A stretch of DNA of 64,000 nucleotides from Stenurella melanura (lineage: Eukaryota; Arthropoda; Insecta; Coleoptera; Cerambycidae). The notes below the pieces were generated by a model. That model was not told the origin of the DNA. It did not search any database and was given only the letters and a program-made list of their open reading frames with translations. Where the stretch lies: positions 117,748,503 to 117,812,502 of the forward strand of contig OY757313.1 in NCBI GenBank assembly GCA_963583905.1. The letters run 5' to 3'. How positions within the stretch are numbered: position 1 is the first letter of the stretch; every line of letters starts with the position of its first letter. Shown here one piece after another: positions 48,160 to 58,379 of this stretch. Both the position numbers and the translations under genes were made by a program.

Positions 48160-49004
48160 CGAATATTTTAAATTAGATTAAAACATGTGCTTTGTTACTT
48201 TAATCCGTAAAGAATAATGTACGAATACTAATTGACATGAAATTGGAAATAAATCAGTAACCCGCCCCTTCCTTCGTTTCCGCCAATGTATCCTGTAATA
48301 TTTTCAGCGTTCGGCTTCGTGCATATACAGAGCGCCATCGATCTCCTTTTCCTAAGGGAATCAGGATTACCTTACATTTCTTACTAAGAAAACTCACCGA
48401 GGATGGATATATTCGAATGTTGAACATCGACACGTGAGTAGCTTCTCAAAATCCATGTTTTCTGACGATCAAAATGAAAAATTTTAGCAATTTTACTTCA
48501 CGAGTTCTATACATGTATGAAAATTATACATGCAACTTGAAAACTCATTTTTTAGTTAAAATAAAAGCAGTACGTGCGAATGGTGCGATATATCACCCTG
48601 CAGTATTTATGGCTGTTTGAGGATACAGTGCAACACTATTTTTCTAGATAATTTGAGGGAACAAATTACTTTTACCTCTATTAAACTAATTGAAAAGTAA
48701 GTTAAACAACATAGTAATGCCGAATATACAGTTTTTAATGGCGTACTTAAGGCGCACGAATTCTGGAAGATGTTTTAATTTTCATTCCAGTTTCAAACAG
48801 AAACTGAATATTATAAAAAATTTGATCATATCAAATGAAACTTTCCAGACCAACTAGAGTTAAAACAATGTTTCTTTAAAACAATAAGTAACCCAAAAAA
48901 CGTATTAAACAAGTTATAAATGAAAAAACACATAACAAAGAGTAAACCGGTAGTAACGAGCAAATAGATGCCAAAAGACCATCTCATACATTAATAGACT
49001 AAGA
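48160..49004. other. No recognisable gene; spacer
   Basis: Nothing coding seen. The GC-richer patch at 48260-48360 has no identifiable partner in the window. Confidence 0.5.
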
Positions 49005-49027
49005 AAAAGCCGCTGCCTAAGGAATCT

Positions 49028-49517
49028 CATGCCGATCCAACGTAAATGCATCAGAGTCATTGCACAACTTAAATTTAGAGATGATTGCAAAAAACACTTT
49101 GTCGATCTCAATATTCTTACGCTACCATGTGTTTACATCTTAGAATGTCTACTTTATATTAAACGAAACATCAATACGTTTTCTACACATGGTCAGACTC
49201 ACGAGCATCTCACTAGAAATAGAAACAATTTAAAACAATCCTTTCTCCGTCTAACAAGGTCTAGAGATGGCACGGGCTACCACAGTGTCAGATTCTTCAA
49301 TATACTACCAGACCAGGTGAAAGCCTTAAATTTGAATGCATTCAAAGTGTTAATAAAAAATTATTTGAAAAAAAAGGCTTTCTATAGTTTAAATGAATAC
49401 CTTCAAAATGATTTCTCAGATATGCTTTTACGGTAGTTTTAAAGTGTTTTACCTATTACTGTAACTGTTATATTTTAATTGTATTTAACTTTTAATTGGC
49501 AAGTCTTAATAAGTTTC
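49028..49517 (+). mobile_element. LINE 3' fragment inserted in family S copy 2
   Basis: A 5'-truncated LINE end inserted into the tail of the family S element. The host element's sequence matches on both sides, although about 35 bp of the expected tail ('actacttccacatccag' and beyond) is missing at the junction, so the integration deleted some target. No A-rich tail is obvious. Confidence 0.7.
49029..49436 (+). pseudogene. LINE C-terminal domain (135 codons, frame open)
   Basis: 'IQRKCIRVIAQLKFRDDC', 'HFVDLNILTLPCVYILEC', 'HLTRNRNNLKQSFLRLTRS', 'GYHSVRFFNILPDQVKAL' and 'FKVLIKNYLKKKAFYSLN' make a complete C-terminal end of a Jockey/CR1-like polyprotein, with stop at 49436. The first Met is internal to the original polyprotein, so the start is not biological. 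The open frame suggests a recent insertion. No reverse transcriptase remains. Confidence 0.8.
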
Positions 49518-50470
49518 TTTAAACGAAAGCATTTTGATATGTGTCCAGTCCAGTATGTGGAAATAGTTGCTCATAGAATTTTAATAATTATAATATTTGA
49601 CATCGTTTAACTAAAAAACGATGTGCCACTTTCCGACGTTTCATGGGGTGACGATGCGTGCCAAAAATGTTGGTGCAAAATATGATGAAAAATTTGGAAC
49701 CTTTTCTTCCAGTATATAATCTCAAGTTTCTGGACATTTACTAGCTTGCTTTACTTATTTACCCTTATTAACTCTTTTCAAATACGAAACGAAGAGTATT
49801 CGATCGGCACATTTCTGAAACTGGTAATATTGCTCGTAGAGAAAATAGTGTTTGCTAGAGAAAGAAACCTATTGAACAAAATCGATCAAGAAATAAAAAA
49901 ATTAACAATTTTTTTAAATTTGAAAAAAAATTCTTTTTGTTTTGTATTTAAACAAAAATTGTCTAAAATTAATATAATTTATAAAAAACACTGCGAAGAG
50001 TAATCTATAGAATGTTTTTAGTTTATTCCTATTTCACCCTCAACCCTTGAACGGAATCATCTCAATATATAATCTAGTTCCATATCTCATTATAAAACAT
50101 ATGTGTACCAAACAAGAGAATATTTCAATTTTATTACTTTCAATAATGGATTGAGGGGTGGTGAGAAGTGGCAAATATCATAAAAAATTTGAGCCCTTGG
50201 TTTCTAGTATATACACCAAATTCCAAACCTCTAGTCTCTTACCAGCTTGTTTTCCTTATTTTCCCCTATTCACCCCCCTATTTACCCCCACCCTTCACCA
50301 AAAAATATAATCCAGTTTCAGATCTCATTATAATATATAAGTGTACAAAATAACAAGATAATATCTTAAACCGTTCCAAAGAAAACGTGCACAGAAAAAA
50401 GTTAGAGACAGACAGACAGAAATTTCACTGTTATCGTCAGCCCTCTACTTGCGGAGCAAGGGCAACTAGT

Positions 50471-51665
50471 GCTTCTCCCTCTGCTTTCTTCCATCAATAT
50501 CTACCCGCATTCTTTCTGACTCAGCAATGTGCAGTTCATTGCTGTGGTACTTAATGCCTTATAGAGAAATACCAATAGATATGTGTTGGATTGCACAGAC
50601 AACGGAAATCTAATATTACATCTGCTGGCTGTACACTTTGCGATTTTGTTGCCTTTGACGCGAAAAACAGTTTTTATAAGTTAATGTTTGGTTTATAACT
50701 TGCATCCAAATAGTTTACTATAGTATTACTTAGAAAAAATTCAAGATGATCTAAAAAAACTGAGTAACATACGAGTGTGTATAGGCGAGAGATGAGGCAA
50801 TGTATGTATGGTGTGTTCATGTTTACATTAATTTATTTTCTTTCACTGTATTGTCAAATTATAAACTGATGAGTTCGCATATAGGTAATTACTGTTTAAG
50901 CGAGGTTTCATATATAAATACAATTATATAGTCATATTACACTGAAATGTTAATACCTTGTATTGCATTAAATTTATTTAGAATAAATAAATTAAACGAA
51001 AATGAATTAATAGAATACAATCACACCACTCTATTGTTTTATCAACATTTTGCCGATATAACAGCTTACCATTTAAACTTCTCAAATATTAATATTTGGT
51101 GGGAAATTGTATTTATGTCAGACCCTCTTAAATATTTAGTGTGTTTTCTGCACAATGGCAGTAATAAAGTTTATTTTTAAACTCTAACAGGCTACAAAAT
51201 TTAACGACCACGAACGGACCTACATCCAAGTAAATCTCACTGTTCCTCCGCGGTTGTTGATATTAATTTCTTATTTCAATATAATTACTTTCATTTGCTT
51301 AAACAATTAAGCTCAGTTAATGAAGCCATAAAAAAGGCAAAATCTAGAAATTTCCGTTCAGTGGCTGAATTGATCAAAACTTGCTGTAATGACACTTAAT
51401 GGGTATGAAGAGTAATGTTAGAGAACAAAGAATATGTTTTTTACCCGACGACTTAAAGCCACTCCTAAATATGTGAAAATTAGTAAAGGGAGTAGATAGT
51501 AAAATATAACTAAAATAAACTTCTTAATAACAAGCTTTTATTAAAAAGATGAAAATTATGATTACGTGATTTGATTGTACCAATAAGTGGACCCAGTGGG
51601 TATGAGTGGAAGTTAACAATGATAAGTTTTGTCGAAGGTATTTTTTACTTATATTTTAGCATTTC
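50471..51665. other. No recognisable gene; AT-rich spacer
   Basis: Nothing recognised; frames up to 77 codons have no motif. Confidence 0.5.
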
Positions 51666-51669
51666 TGTT

Positions 51670-51953
51670 TTAAAATTGAGATTTTCACTTCAAATTTGGT
51701 ACACATGTATTATAACGACATCTGAAACTAGATTATATTTTGAGACGATTCCGTTGAAGGAGTTGGGCGTAAGTAGAGGTAAATAAAGAAAATAAATAAA
51801 GCAAGCTGGCAAGAGTACAGAAACTTGGAATTTGGTGTATATACTAGAAGCCTATGCCTCAGATTACTTTCTAATAATCTCCCCCCACCGCTTTCACTCC
51901 ATTATTAAAGGTTGATAAAATTGAGGTATTCACTTGAAAGTTAGTACACGTAT
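51670..51953 (+). repeat. Family S repeat element, copy 3, left part
   Basis: A unit with 'ataacgacatctgaaac' and 'gagacgattccgttgaagg', then the start of the next unit up to 'gtacacgtat', where a TIR element interrupts it. Confidence 0.85.
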
Positions 51954-53535
51954 TAGGCGAGTCTGCCTGGGATTTTCGTAAAAATTTTCTATATCATTAG
52001 AGTTAGCCACTGATTCTTATAGGAAAAATTCCGCTGAACAAGATTGACTTATGAAAATTTTTCCTAAACCGCGAGCCTCATGGTCAAATAATTGTGTAAA
52101 CAAATTTTTTGTTGTTTTTATTTAATAAAATGAAAACGGTTTGACGGATCCGAAAAAATCTTGATTCAATCGAAAGATAATTTCAATACGCGTCGTTTGG
52201 CGCTAGGCACAACTCATTTTGTAAACCCGTTCATTTTATAACAAGTAGTTGTTATAAAAGAACGGTGGTGCTTTTGCACCCCTGCACCATGTGGCTCGGC
52301 AGCTCGGTGGAGATGGTCGTTGGTCTTTTTCTTTAGCAGTGACGTAATACTTTAGGTAAAGCTGGGCACCACTTTTTTTATCAGGGAAAATAAAGAAAAC
52401 CGTATACTTTCCTACTAATTTATTACAGATAGTTCAAAGAACAGGTGACACTTGATTGGTGACCGAACACTTTTCCACAACGGGTATCATTCCACAGAAT
52501 TACTAAAACATTGTATTACAACTTTCTTCTAACTCCACCAACAGGCGTAAAATACACACTATATATTTTTATATAAATTATCAATCAACACATAATAATA
52601 TATTTGCTCCCTCGACAGAGGACGATACGTTCGGCCATTTGCTTGGGTGTCACCCGACTACCTCTCTCCTTTTGTACGCCGGCCAGTGCCGTGCGTTAAG
52701 CTTACTTATCATTACGGAAGAAAAGCCAAAACCACGTTACAATTTGTTATAGCCAAAATAAATTTCATAATTAACAAATTGATTACTCCGAAACTAATGA
52801 AGTCAGGCTATTGTTTTTTTCAAAACATATGCCTTTTATACCAAAGAATATAGCGGTTTTTTTTGCCCGATATCTTCAGTGTTTTTTAATTGTTTAAACA
52901 ATTGGCATAATCTGTTAATTAGCAAATAACTTTTTTTTCGATAGTTTGATCGACTTCAAACCAACTATAGACGATAAATATTGATGTCGGGCATCGCCCC
53001 CATAGAAGTCTGCACGAATGCAAATTTGCCCATATCGAGGATCGAACCAGCCACCCCATTGCGCGTCAGAACTTACTATTTTCACGTTAGGGAAGAGATT
53101 TTGTTAAGGAACAAAAACGCGTATAAATCTTCAGGGATTGAATACTTTTTGTAGAACTTTTTGTTGTTGATGGAGAAACTTGTTAGCTTTCATTTGCACT
53201 GAACCTCCTGTCCAAAAAGTTGTTAATAGATAAATTAGAGCCTCTCACGCAATGTCACTTTTATTTCCGGTTCCGGTTATCCAATCAAAGTCTTTCCGTT
53301 CTCAAAATTTTCCTTTTTGCAAGCACTTTCACATGCACAAAACCCCATTTCGATACACTTACCCAGAACCGAGATATTCCATTTGGTAATTTGCAAAAGT
53401 AATTTATACTTTAAATAAACAAAAAGCAAAAAGTTGCATTCGTGCAGACTTCTATGGGGGTTATGCCGTTGCTAACTCAAATGGTATACAAAATTTGTAA
53501 AATCATCTCTTTTTTACCACAGGCAGACTCGCCTA
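51954..53535. mobile_element. 1,582-bp TIR element with TAT target duplication
   Basis: A perfect 16-bp inverted repeat 'TAGGCGAGTCTGCCTG' (51954-51969 and 53520-53535) extends imperfectly inward for about 40 bp ('gagttagc' on both sides). Flanking TAT (51951-51953, 53536-53538) is a 3-bp duplication. The family S copy at about 1090-1120 shows the unoccupied site 'acgtatgtattgtag', which fixes the boundaries. The interior is non-coding. It holds a perfect 11-bp-stem hairpin (52234-52259) and a nested inverted repeat. A 3-bp duplication fits PIF/Harbinger-like elements, but TAT is not their usual TWA. Confidence 0.9.
52990..53467. repeat. 478-bp inverted-repeat element nested in the TIR element
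   Basis: 'ccccatagaagtctgcacga' (from about 52997) pairs with 'tcgtgcagacttctatgggg' (to about 53459). The match continues through 'atgcaa' inward and less perfectly outward ('ggcat'). The interior includes an inverted B-box-like 'ggatcgaaccagcc' (about 53039-53052), hinting at a tRNA-derived core. Target duplication unclear. Confidence 0.7.
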
Positions 53536-53815
53536 TATGTATTGTAATGACATTTGATTAAGATGATTTCGTTGAAGGGGTTGGGGGAAAGTAAGTAGAA
53601 CAGGCCAATAAGAGTCCAAAAACTTAATTTTTGACGTATGTGCTAGAAACTAACGCCTCAAATTATTTTATGGCATCTGCCCCAAAATATTATTAAAATT
53701 CTATGACCGATAATTTCCATACTAGAGTGCAATTATAGTCAAGATGTTTCCTTAAAGTGACTTGGGCGAAAAATCTGGATGTGGTAGTAGTGATTTCTTA
53801 ATCAGCGGTTTTTAT
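53536..53815 (+). repeat. Family S repeat element, copy 3, right part
   Basis: Continues from the TAT duplication with 'gtattgtaatgacatttga' and runs through the same tail as copy 1, including 'cccaaaatattattaaaatt' and 'gtagtgatttcttaatcagc'. Confidence 0.85.
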
Positions 53816-54764
53816 TTATGCTCAAAAGAGAATCACACACAAACACATAGTTTAAACGATAATGCCATGTGTCGTACAGAGCAACCCCGAAAAAATGTTT
53901 AAACCAACTACAACCTGTATATTTACATCTTTATAATAGTCGAAAAAAAAGTAATAACGAAGCAGCTTTCATTAAATTTAATGTTATATCATGTAAAAAA
54001 ATCCAATATAAATCATTTATCATGTTGACATTAATTCACTAATGATTGCTTATAGATACATTAAACCATAGTTAATAAATAAACATTTGAAGTAATGAGC
54101 ACTAGTCGGTGAGGTCCTTGAGGTTCATTGTTAATCGCACGCAATGAAACAAGTAAGTTTTTACTTAATAGCAATACTTTTATGTCTCTAGAATAATTCT
54201 TTCGTTAGGAAAGTTCCGTAAAATATACACATATATAAATGGGGATAATTCTGACATATAGTATTTGGTAATTGTAATCGATGAAATAAAATTTTGCGTG
54301 GATCTGTTTCCTCATTCTAAATAAATTTCTTGCCATAGTTCGTGCTCAAGTCAAAATTATCGATTTTGGTCAGTTTAAAACAGCAATTTTATAGACCATT
54401 TTTATAGGAAAAATTGCTCTAAACACGATGGTGACACTTAAAAAAGTATAAAACATAGGCTTCATTGTTAAAAACAATGGTATTTAACGAAATTTCTCAT
54501 TTTTTGATGTTCTTTGACTTTTCAAAGAAAACGGAGCGTCGAACAAAAAAACTCAAGATATAAAAAATGAAGACTTTATCAATACACGCCTTTCAATTGT
54601 TATAAACAAATTAAGTGTCCTAAATAAACATTTTTTTTCTGTTCAAGGAAATGTCATACGGATATTTTATTTTTATCAAAATGTTGAATTTTACAGTTTT
54701 ATTTTTGTGTCGATATCTCGCATATTTTGCAATTGTTTAAACAAATCAGCTAATTTGTTTATTA
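53816..54764. other. No recognisable gene; AT-rich spacer
   Basis: No coding motif or repeat partner recognised. Confidence 0.5.
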
Positions 54765-55222
54765 TGGATTTGCGACAGGCACACAGCAGAAAAAATAACT
54801 ATCCATGAGAACTAAAGGAAAAACTATGTGTAAAAATATTAATGAAATCTAGGTAGGTAAATAAATTCATCTTAGGCCTTTGTTCTCATTTTTAACTGAA
54901 TCTTCATGACCGTAGGAGGTTATGCAGATACCAGTTTAATCTGCATGGCCGCAGGGGACTGCGTGGATGCTAGTTGTTGAATGTGAATTTTCAAATAAGA
55001 AATTATACAAGCTCTATTTAGGATTTTAATTTTCTAACCAGAATTCAGGTTATCGAAAGAATTCAAAGATTTCATTAATGTTTTTACACATAGTTTTTCT
55101 TTTAGTTCCCACATGCAGTGTGAATCTAAAGAAACGCACAAAATTCATATCTTTGGTATGTGTCATTTTTCAAAAAAATCCTCGAACAGGTCGATTTCAG
55201 TTTTGTAAATGCTACGTATTTT

Positions 55223-55894
55223 TAAAAATGAATTATTATTTGTTTGCTTATAATTGTATTGAAACATTCTTTATAGGATTTTGCAAACAGCAGAAAAGAT
55301 AACTATCTATAAAAGAAAAACTTTGTGTAGAAATATTAATGAAATCTTTGCATTCTTTCGATAACCTGAATTCTGGTTATGCTAGCAAATTAAAATCCTA
55401 AAATGAATTTGTCTAATTTCTTATTTGACAATTCTCATTCTAACACTAGCATCCACACAGTCCCCTACGGCCATGCAGATTAAACTAGTATCCACATAAC
55501 CCCCTACGATTATGAAGATTCAGTTAAAAATGAGAACAAAGACCCAAAATGAATTTATTTATCTAGTTTGTCTTAAAAAATTTTTTAAGACAAACTAGAT
55601 AAATAAATTCATTTTAGGTCTTTGTTCTCATTTTTAACTGAATCTTCATAATCGTAGGGGGTTATGTGGATACTAGTTTAATCTGCATGGCCGTAGGGGA
55701 CTGTGTGGATGCTAGTGTTAGAATGAGAATTGTCAAATAAGAAATTAGACAAATTCATTTTAGGATTTTAATTTGCTAGCATAACCAGAATTCAGGTTAT
55801 CGAAAGAATGCAAAGATTTCATTAATATTTCTACACAAAGTTTTTCTTTTATAGATAGTTATCTTTTCTGCTGTTTGCAAAATCCTATAAAAAA
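55223..55894. mobile_element. Palindromic fold-back element FB-A
   Basis: A near-perfect palindrome centred at 55580/55581: arms 55270-55580 and 55581-55891 pair with one mismatch noticed and no gap. The left side continues for another 47 nt ('gaattattatttgtttgc' region) that the right side lacks. The 11-mer CTACGTATTTT flanks it at 55212-55222 and 55895-55905. Mariner copy 1 shows the corresponding uninterrupted site ('gctacattttgtcac'). No coding capacity. Confidence 0.9.
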
Positions 55895-56916
55895 CTACGT
55901 ATTTTGTCATTATACCAAAATTTATGACGTCAGTGGTTTTTGAGTTATGACGCCATCATAAATTTTTTTTAATGGAAACACATGTTTGTTTACTGTTTTT
56001 GGTGGTATATTACTTTAGCTTTCTGGTGATATAAAAAAAATGATATTATCTGAGCCATTCTTTTGGTAAAATGACATTTTATGTAAAAATAGCTTACCTT
56101 TCTTATGGACTGATAAATCTTGTTGCCTACATTTTTGTTTTAATTAGCATGAAAACATTTGATATAAAAACAAAATAAAGAAAATTATAAAAAAACAATT
56201 ACCTTAACAACAGAGCGATACAGGCATTTTGTGTAAAGTATCTATAACTTTTTTATTCCTGGCACGTGTGGAACCTCAGTTTTGTGACACTTCTGAGACA
56301 GTGTAAAAATAGTGAATACAATGCCACGTTTAAGTGAAAGAGAACGCGTAGAACTAACTTTTGCTGATGGTTGGATATGGAAATATTCTGAGAACTCATC
56401 AGGAAGCATGTGATGTTTTCAATGCGAAGTATCCCGAAACGCAAATATCTAGATCAACTGTAAGTAGATTGGTGGCTAGATATGATGAATCTGGCAGTGT
56501 AGCTGACCTCCCTCGATCTGGTCACCCTAGCATAAACAACGAAACCAAATTAAACATTCTTCTAGAAAGTGAGGAAGACCACCAACTTTCGACAAGGTAG
56601 CTGGCTTTAAATCATAACGTGAGTCAAACTTTTGTTGTACGTCTATTGAAAAAAGAAAAATAACATCCATACAAAGTGCAATTAATCCACGAATTGAATG
56701 AGGACGATCCAGATCGGTGCTTACAGTTTTGTGAACAGTTGATGACCTTGTACGATGAAAACCCAAATTTTTTAAAGAACATTGTTTTTTCTGATGAAGC
56801 TACATTTTCTTTAAAGGGGACTGTACATCGGTAAAACTGTAGGTATTGGTCACGCGAAAATCTTCATTGAACTCAAGAAGCCCATACACAGCGACGAGGC
56901 AAAGTAAAGGTGTGGG

Positions 56917-57599
56917 TGTGAAAGTACCTTTCTTTAACGAATTAAATCCGGTAATTTATATTTTCAAAATTAAGAATTAACGTCCCTCTGTCGCTCTGTA
57001 AAGCCCTCGAGCTAGAAAAAACACTTTTTACATTTTTAGAATAATTCGAAAAGCAAGACTTCGGCTGCTGGAGAATATACACAAGCCACTCCCCACTACC
57101 GATCGAATATTCGGGAATGGGGAACAATCTGGAACGTCTAGAACGACTAGAACGCCTGGAGTCTTCGATTTTCGAACACTTCCAGAAGCTTTGATTTATC
57201 TTATATAAACCGAGACGCGCTCAACGCATTCAGTCGAGTAAAGAGAGTCAGTCGAGTAAGTAGAGTGGAGTCGAGTCAAGTCAGTCAGTCAGTCAGTTCG
57301 GGATCCAGCTACGCGGCAGAACAACAACAACAGAAGGCAAATTTCTACTCTAAAGTGTTACCAATCAACATAATTAATTAATTTTAACATACTTAGTGAT
57401 AAATAAATGTATTGTTAGAACCTGAACCGTAATATATCGTTATTGTGACTCCAGAATTTTTAACTTTTAATTATTCGTGTAAAATCGATACAGGGTGTTA
57501 CTTTTTCGCCGAGCCAAGTAAAATAAATTCATTCAAAATTAAATTGTGCAGTGTTCTTGTGCGCGAATCTGACTAAAACGAAAGTCACGTTCGTGTTCA
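56917..57599 (+). mobile_element. Solo LTR (683 bp) of an LTR retrotransposon
   Basis: It starts TGTGAAAGTACC and ends GTTCGTGTTCA, flanked by the 4-bp duplication TGGG (56913-56916 and 57600-57603). Mariner copy 1 has the uninterrupted 'gtgtgggcaagtatg'. The interior looks like a promoter: 'TATATAAA' at 57202-57209, an initiator-like 'attcagtcgagt' about 25-30 bp downstream, and repeated 'agtcgagt'. A poly(A) signal AATAAA lies at 57402. The 4-bp duplication and TG...CA ends suggest a Ty3/gypsy-type element; the internal region was lost by LTR-LTR recombination. Confidence 0.92.
57202..57240 (+). promoter_or_regulatory. Core promoter of the solo LTR
   Basis: TATATAAA at 57202-57209 and an initiator-like TCAGTCGAGT at about 57230, spaced as for an RNA polymerase II start. 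A solo LTR may still drive transcription into the flanking mariner sequence. Confidence 0.6.
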
Positions 57600-58379
57600 T
57601 GGGCAGGTATGATTGGTGATCGTTTATTGGGACCTTCTTTTTTTAAGAGAATCTTACGGCCGCAAGATATTTACAGTTTTTGCGAGTTGAGTTAGTGCCA
57701 GCCTTAGCAGTTATGTTTCCGAACGATGAAGATGAAGATATTTCTGCTGAGAACGTCTCGTTGCTGCAAGACAGGGCCCCATCTCATTTTGGGATAGCAG
57801 TGCGTCATTTTTTAGATGACACTTTTACTGGAAGGTGGATAGGTCGTCGAGGTCCGATTGAGTGGCCCCTGCGTTCACCGAATTTAACCCCCTTAGACTT
57901 TTTCTTTGGGGTTACTTAAAGTCAAGGGTGTATTTTAACAGACTGGATACCATAGAAGAATTGAAAGACAGAATTGGCTTGGAGAGCGTGCAAAGTGTCT
58001 ACACCCGTCTTGGTCAATGCCAAGTGGTGTGAGGGTGACAATTTGAGCAATGGGGATGATTTTTTTCTCACAATTACTTATGTAAGGTATCAATCAATAT
58101 TTTTTTTTTTCAAAAGAATGGCTTAGGTAATATCAATTGTTTTAATAGCGCCAGGAAGCTAAAGCAATATAACGACGTCATAAATTTTGGTATAGTGACA
58201 AAATGTAGCTTTTACAAAACTAGGATTTTTCTGACAAATGACACATACCAAGGATATGAATTTTGTGTGTATCTTTAGGTTCACAGTGTTTAGTTATTTT
58301 TTATGCTCTTTGCAAAATCCTATACAGAATATGTTTCAATACAATTATAAGCAAACAAATAATAATTCACTTTTAAAGA

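Larger units (their letters stand above)
49005..50470 (-). repeat. Family S repeat element, copy 2 (inverted, interrupted)
   Basis: The reverse complement of the element at 1-1395. Its tail start 'ccgctgcctaaggaatc' lies at about 49011-49026. The rest of the tail resumes at about 49519 ('ctttaaacgaaagcatttt') and passes through 'tcatagaattttaataatt' (about 49573). Units follow to about 50400, closing with a short GACA run and 'ccctctacttgcggagcaag' near 50440. A LINE fragment occupies 49028-49517. Confidence 0.75.
56322..58046 (+). pseudogene. Mariner transposase (DD41D), copy 2, interrupted
   Basis: It starts at ATG 56322 with the same N-terminus as copy 1. A frameshift near 56365 is followed by the clean helix-turn-helix segment 'QISRSTVSRLVARYDESG' and 'SVADLPRSGHP' (56361-56600). 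The catalytic first Asp is intact ('NIVFSDEATFSLKG', about 56780-56820), and the solo LTR interrupts the frame at 56917. After it come 'LLQDRAPSHFGIAV' (second Asp; QQDGAP in copy 1) and 'RSPNLTPLDFFFGVT' (third Asp, 41 residues later). Several stops and a frameshift after the third Asp. It keeps the catalytic triad that copy 1 partly lost, but it is dead. Confidence 0.9.
55116..58288 (+). mobile_element. DD41D mariner, copy 2, with two later insertions
   Basis: Left end 'CAGTGTGAATCTAAAG' (55116) and right end '...TAGGTTCACAGTG' (58288) match copy 1. The flanking dinucleotides are TG and TT, consistent with a decayed TA. Removing FB-A (55223-55894) and the solo LTR (56917-57599) leaves about the length of copy 1. 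The order of events is therefore FB-C, then mariner, then FB-A and the LTR. Confidence 0.9.
54765..58378. mobile_element. Fold-back element FB-C, split by mariner copy 2
   Basis: The left part (54765-55115) has a short arm with 'acagcagaaaaaataact' and then a long inner part related to the right arm of FB-A ('aaataaattcat' to 'gaaagaattcaaag'). The right terminus (58289-58378) carries 'tttgcaaaatcctata', 'attataagcaaacaaat' and 'aattcacttttaaag'. Between them sits the mariner. Unlike FB-A and FB-B it is not a full palindrome: only the terminal 70-80 bp pair. Confidence 0.7.

Noticed and set aside
55270..55891. Palindrome as a pure assembly or library artefact
   Set aside because: Unrelated flanks on the two sides continue the same mariner TIR, an 11-bp duplication is present, and a second family member shows the same structure; still worth long-read confirmation.
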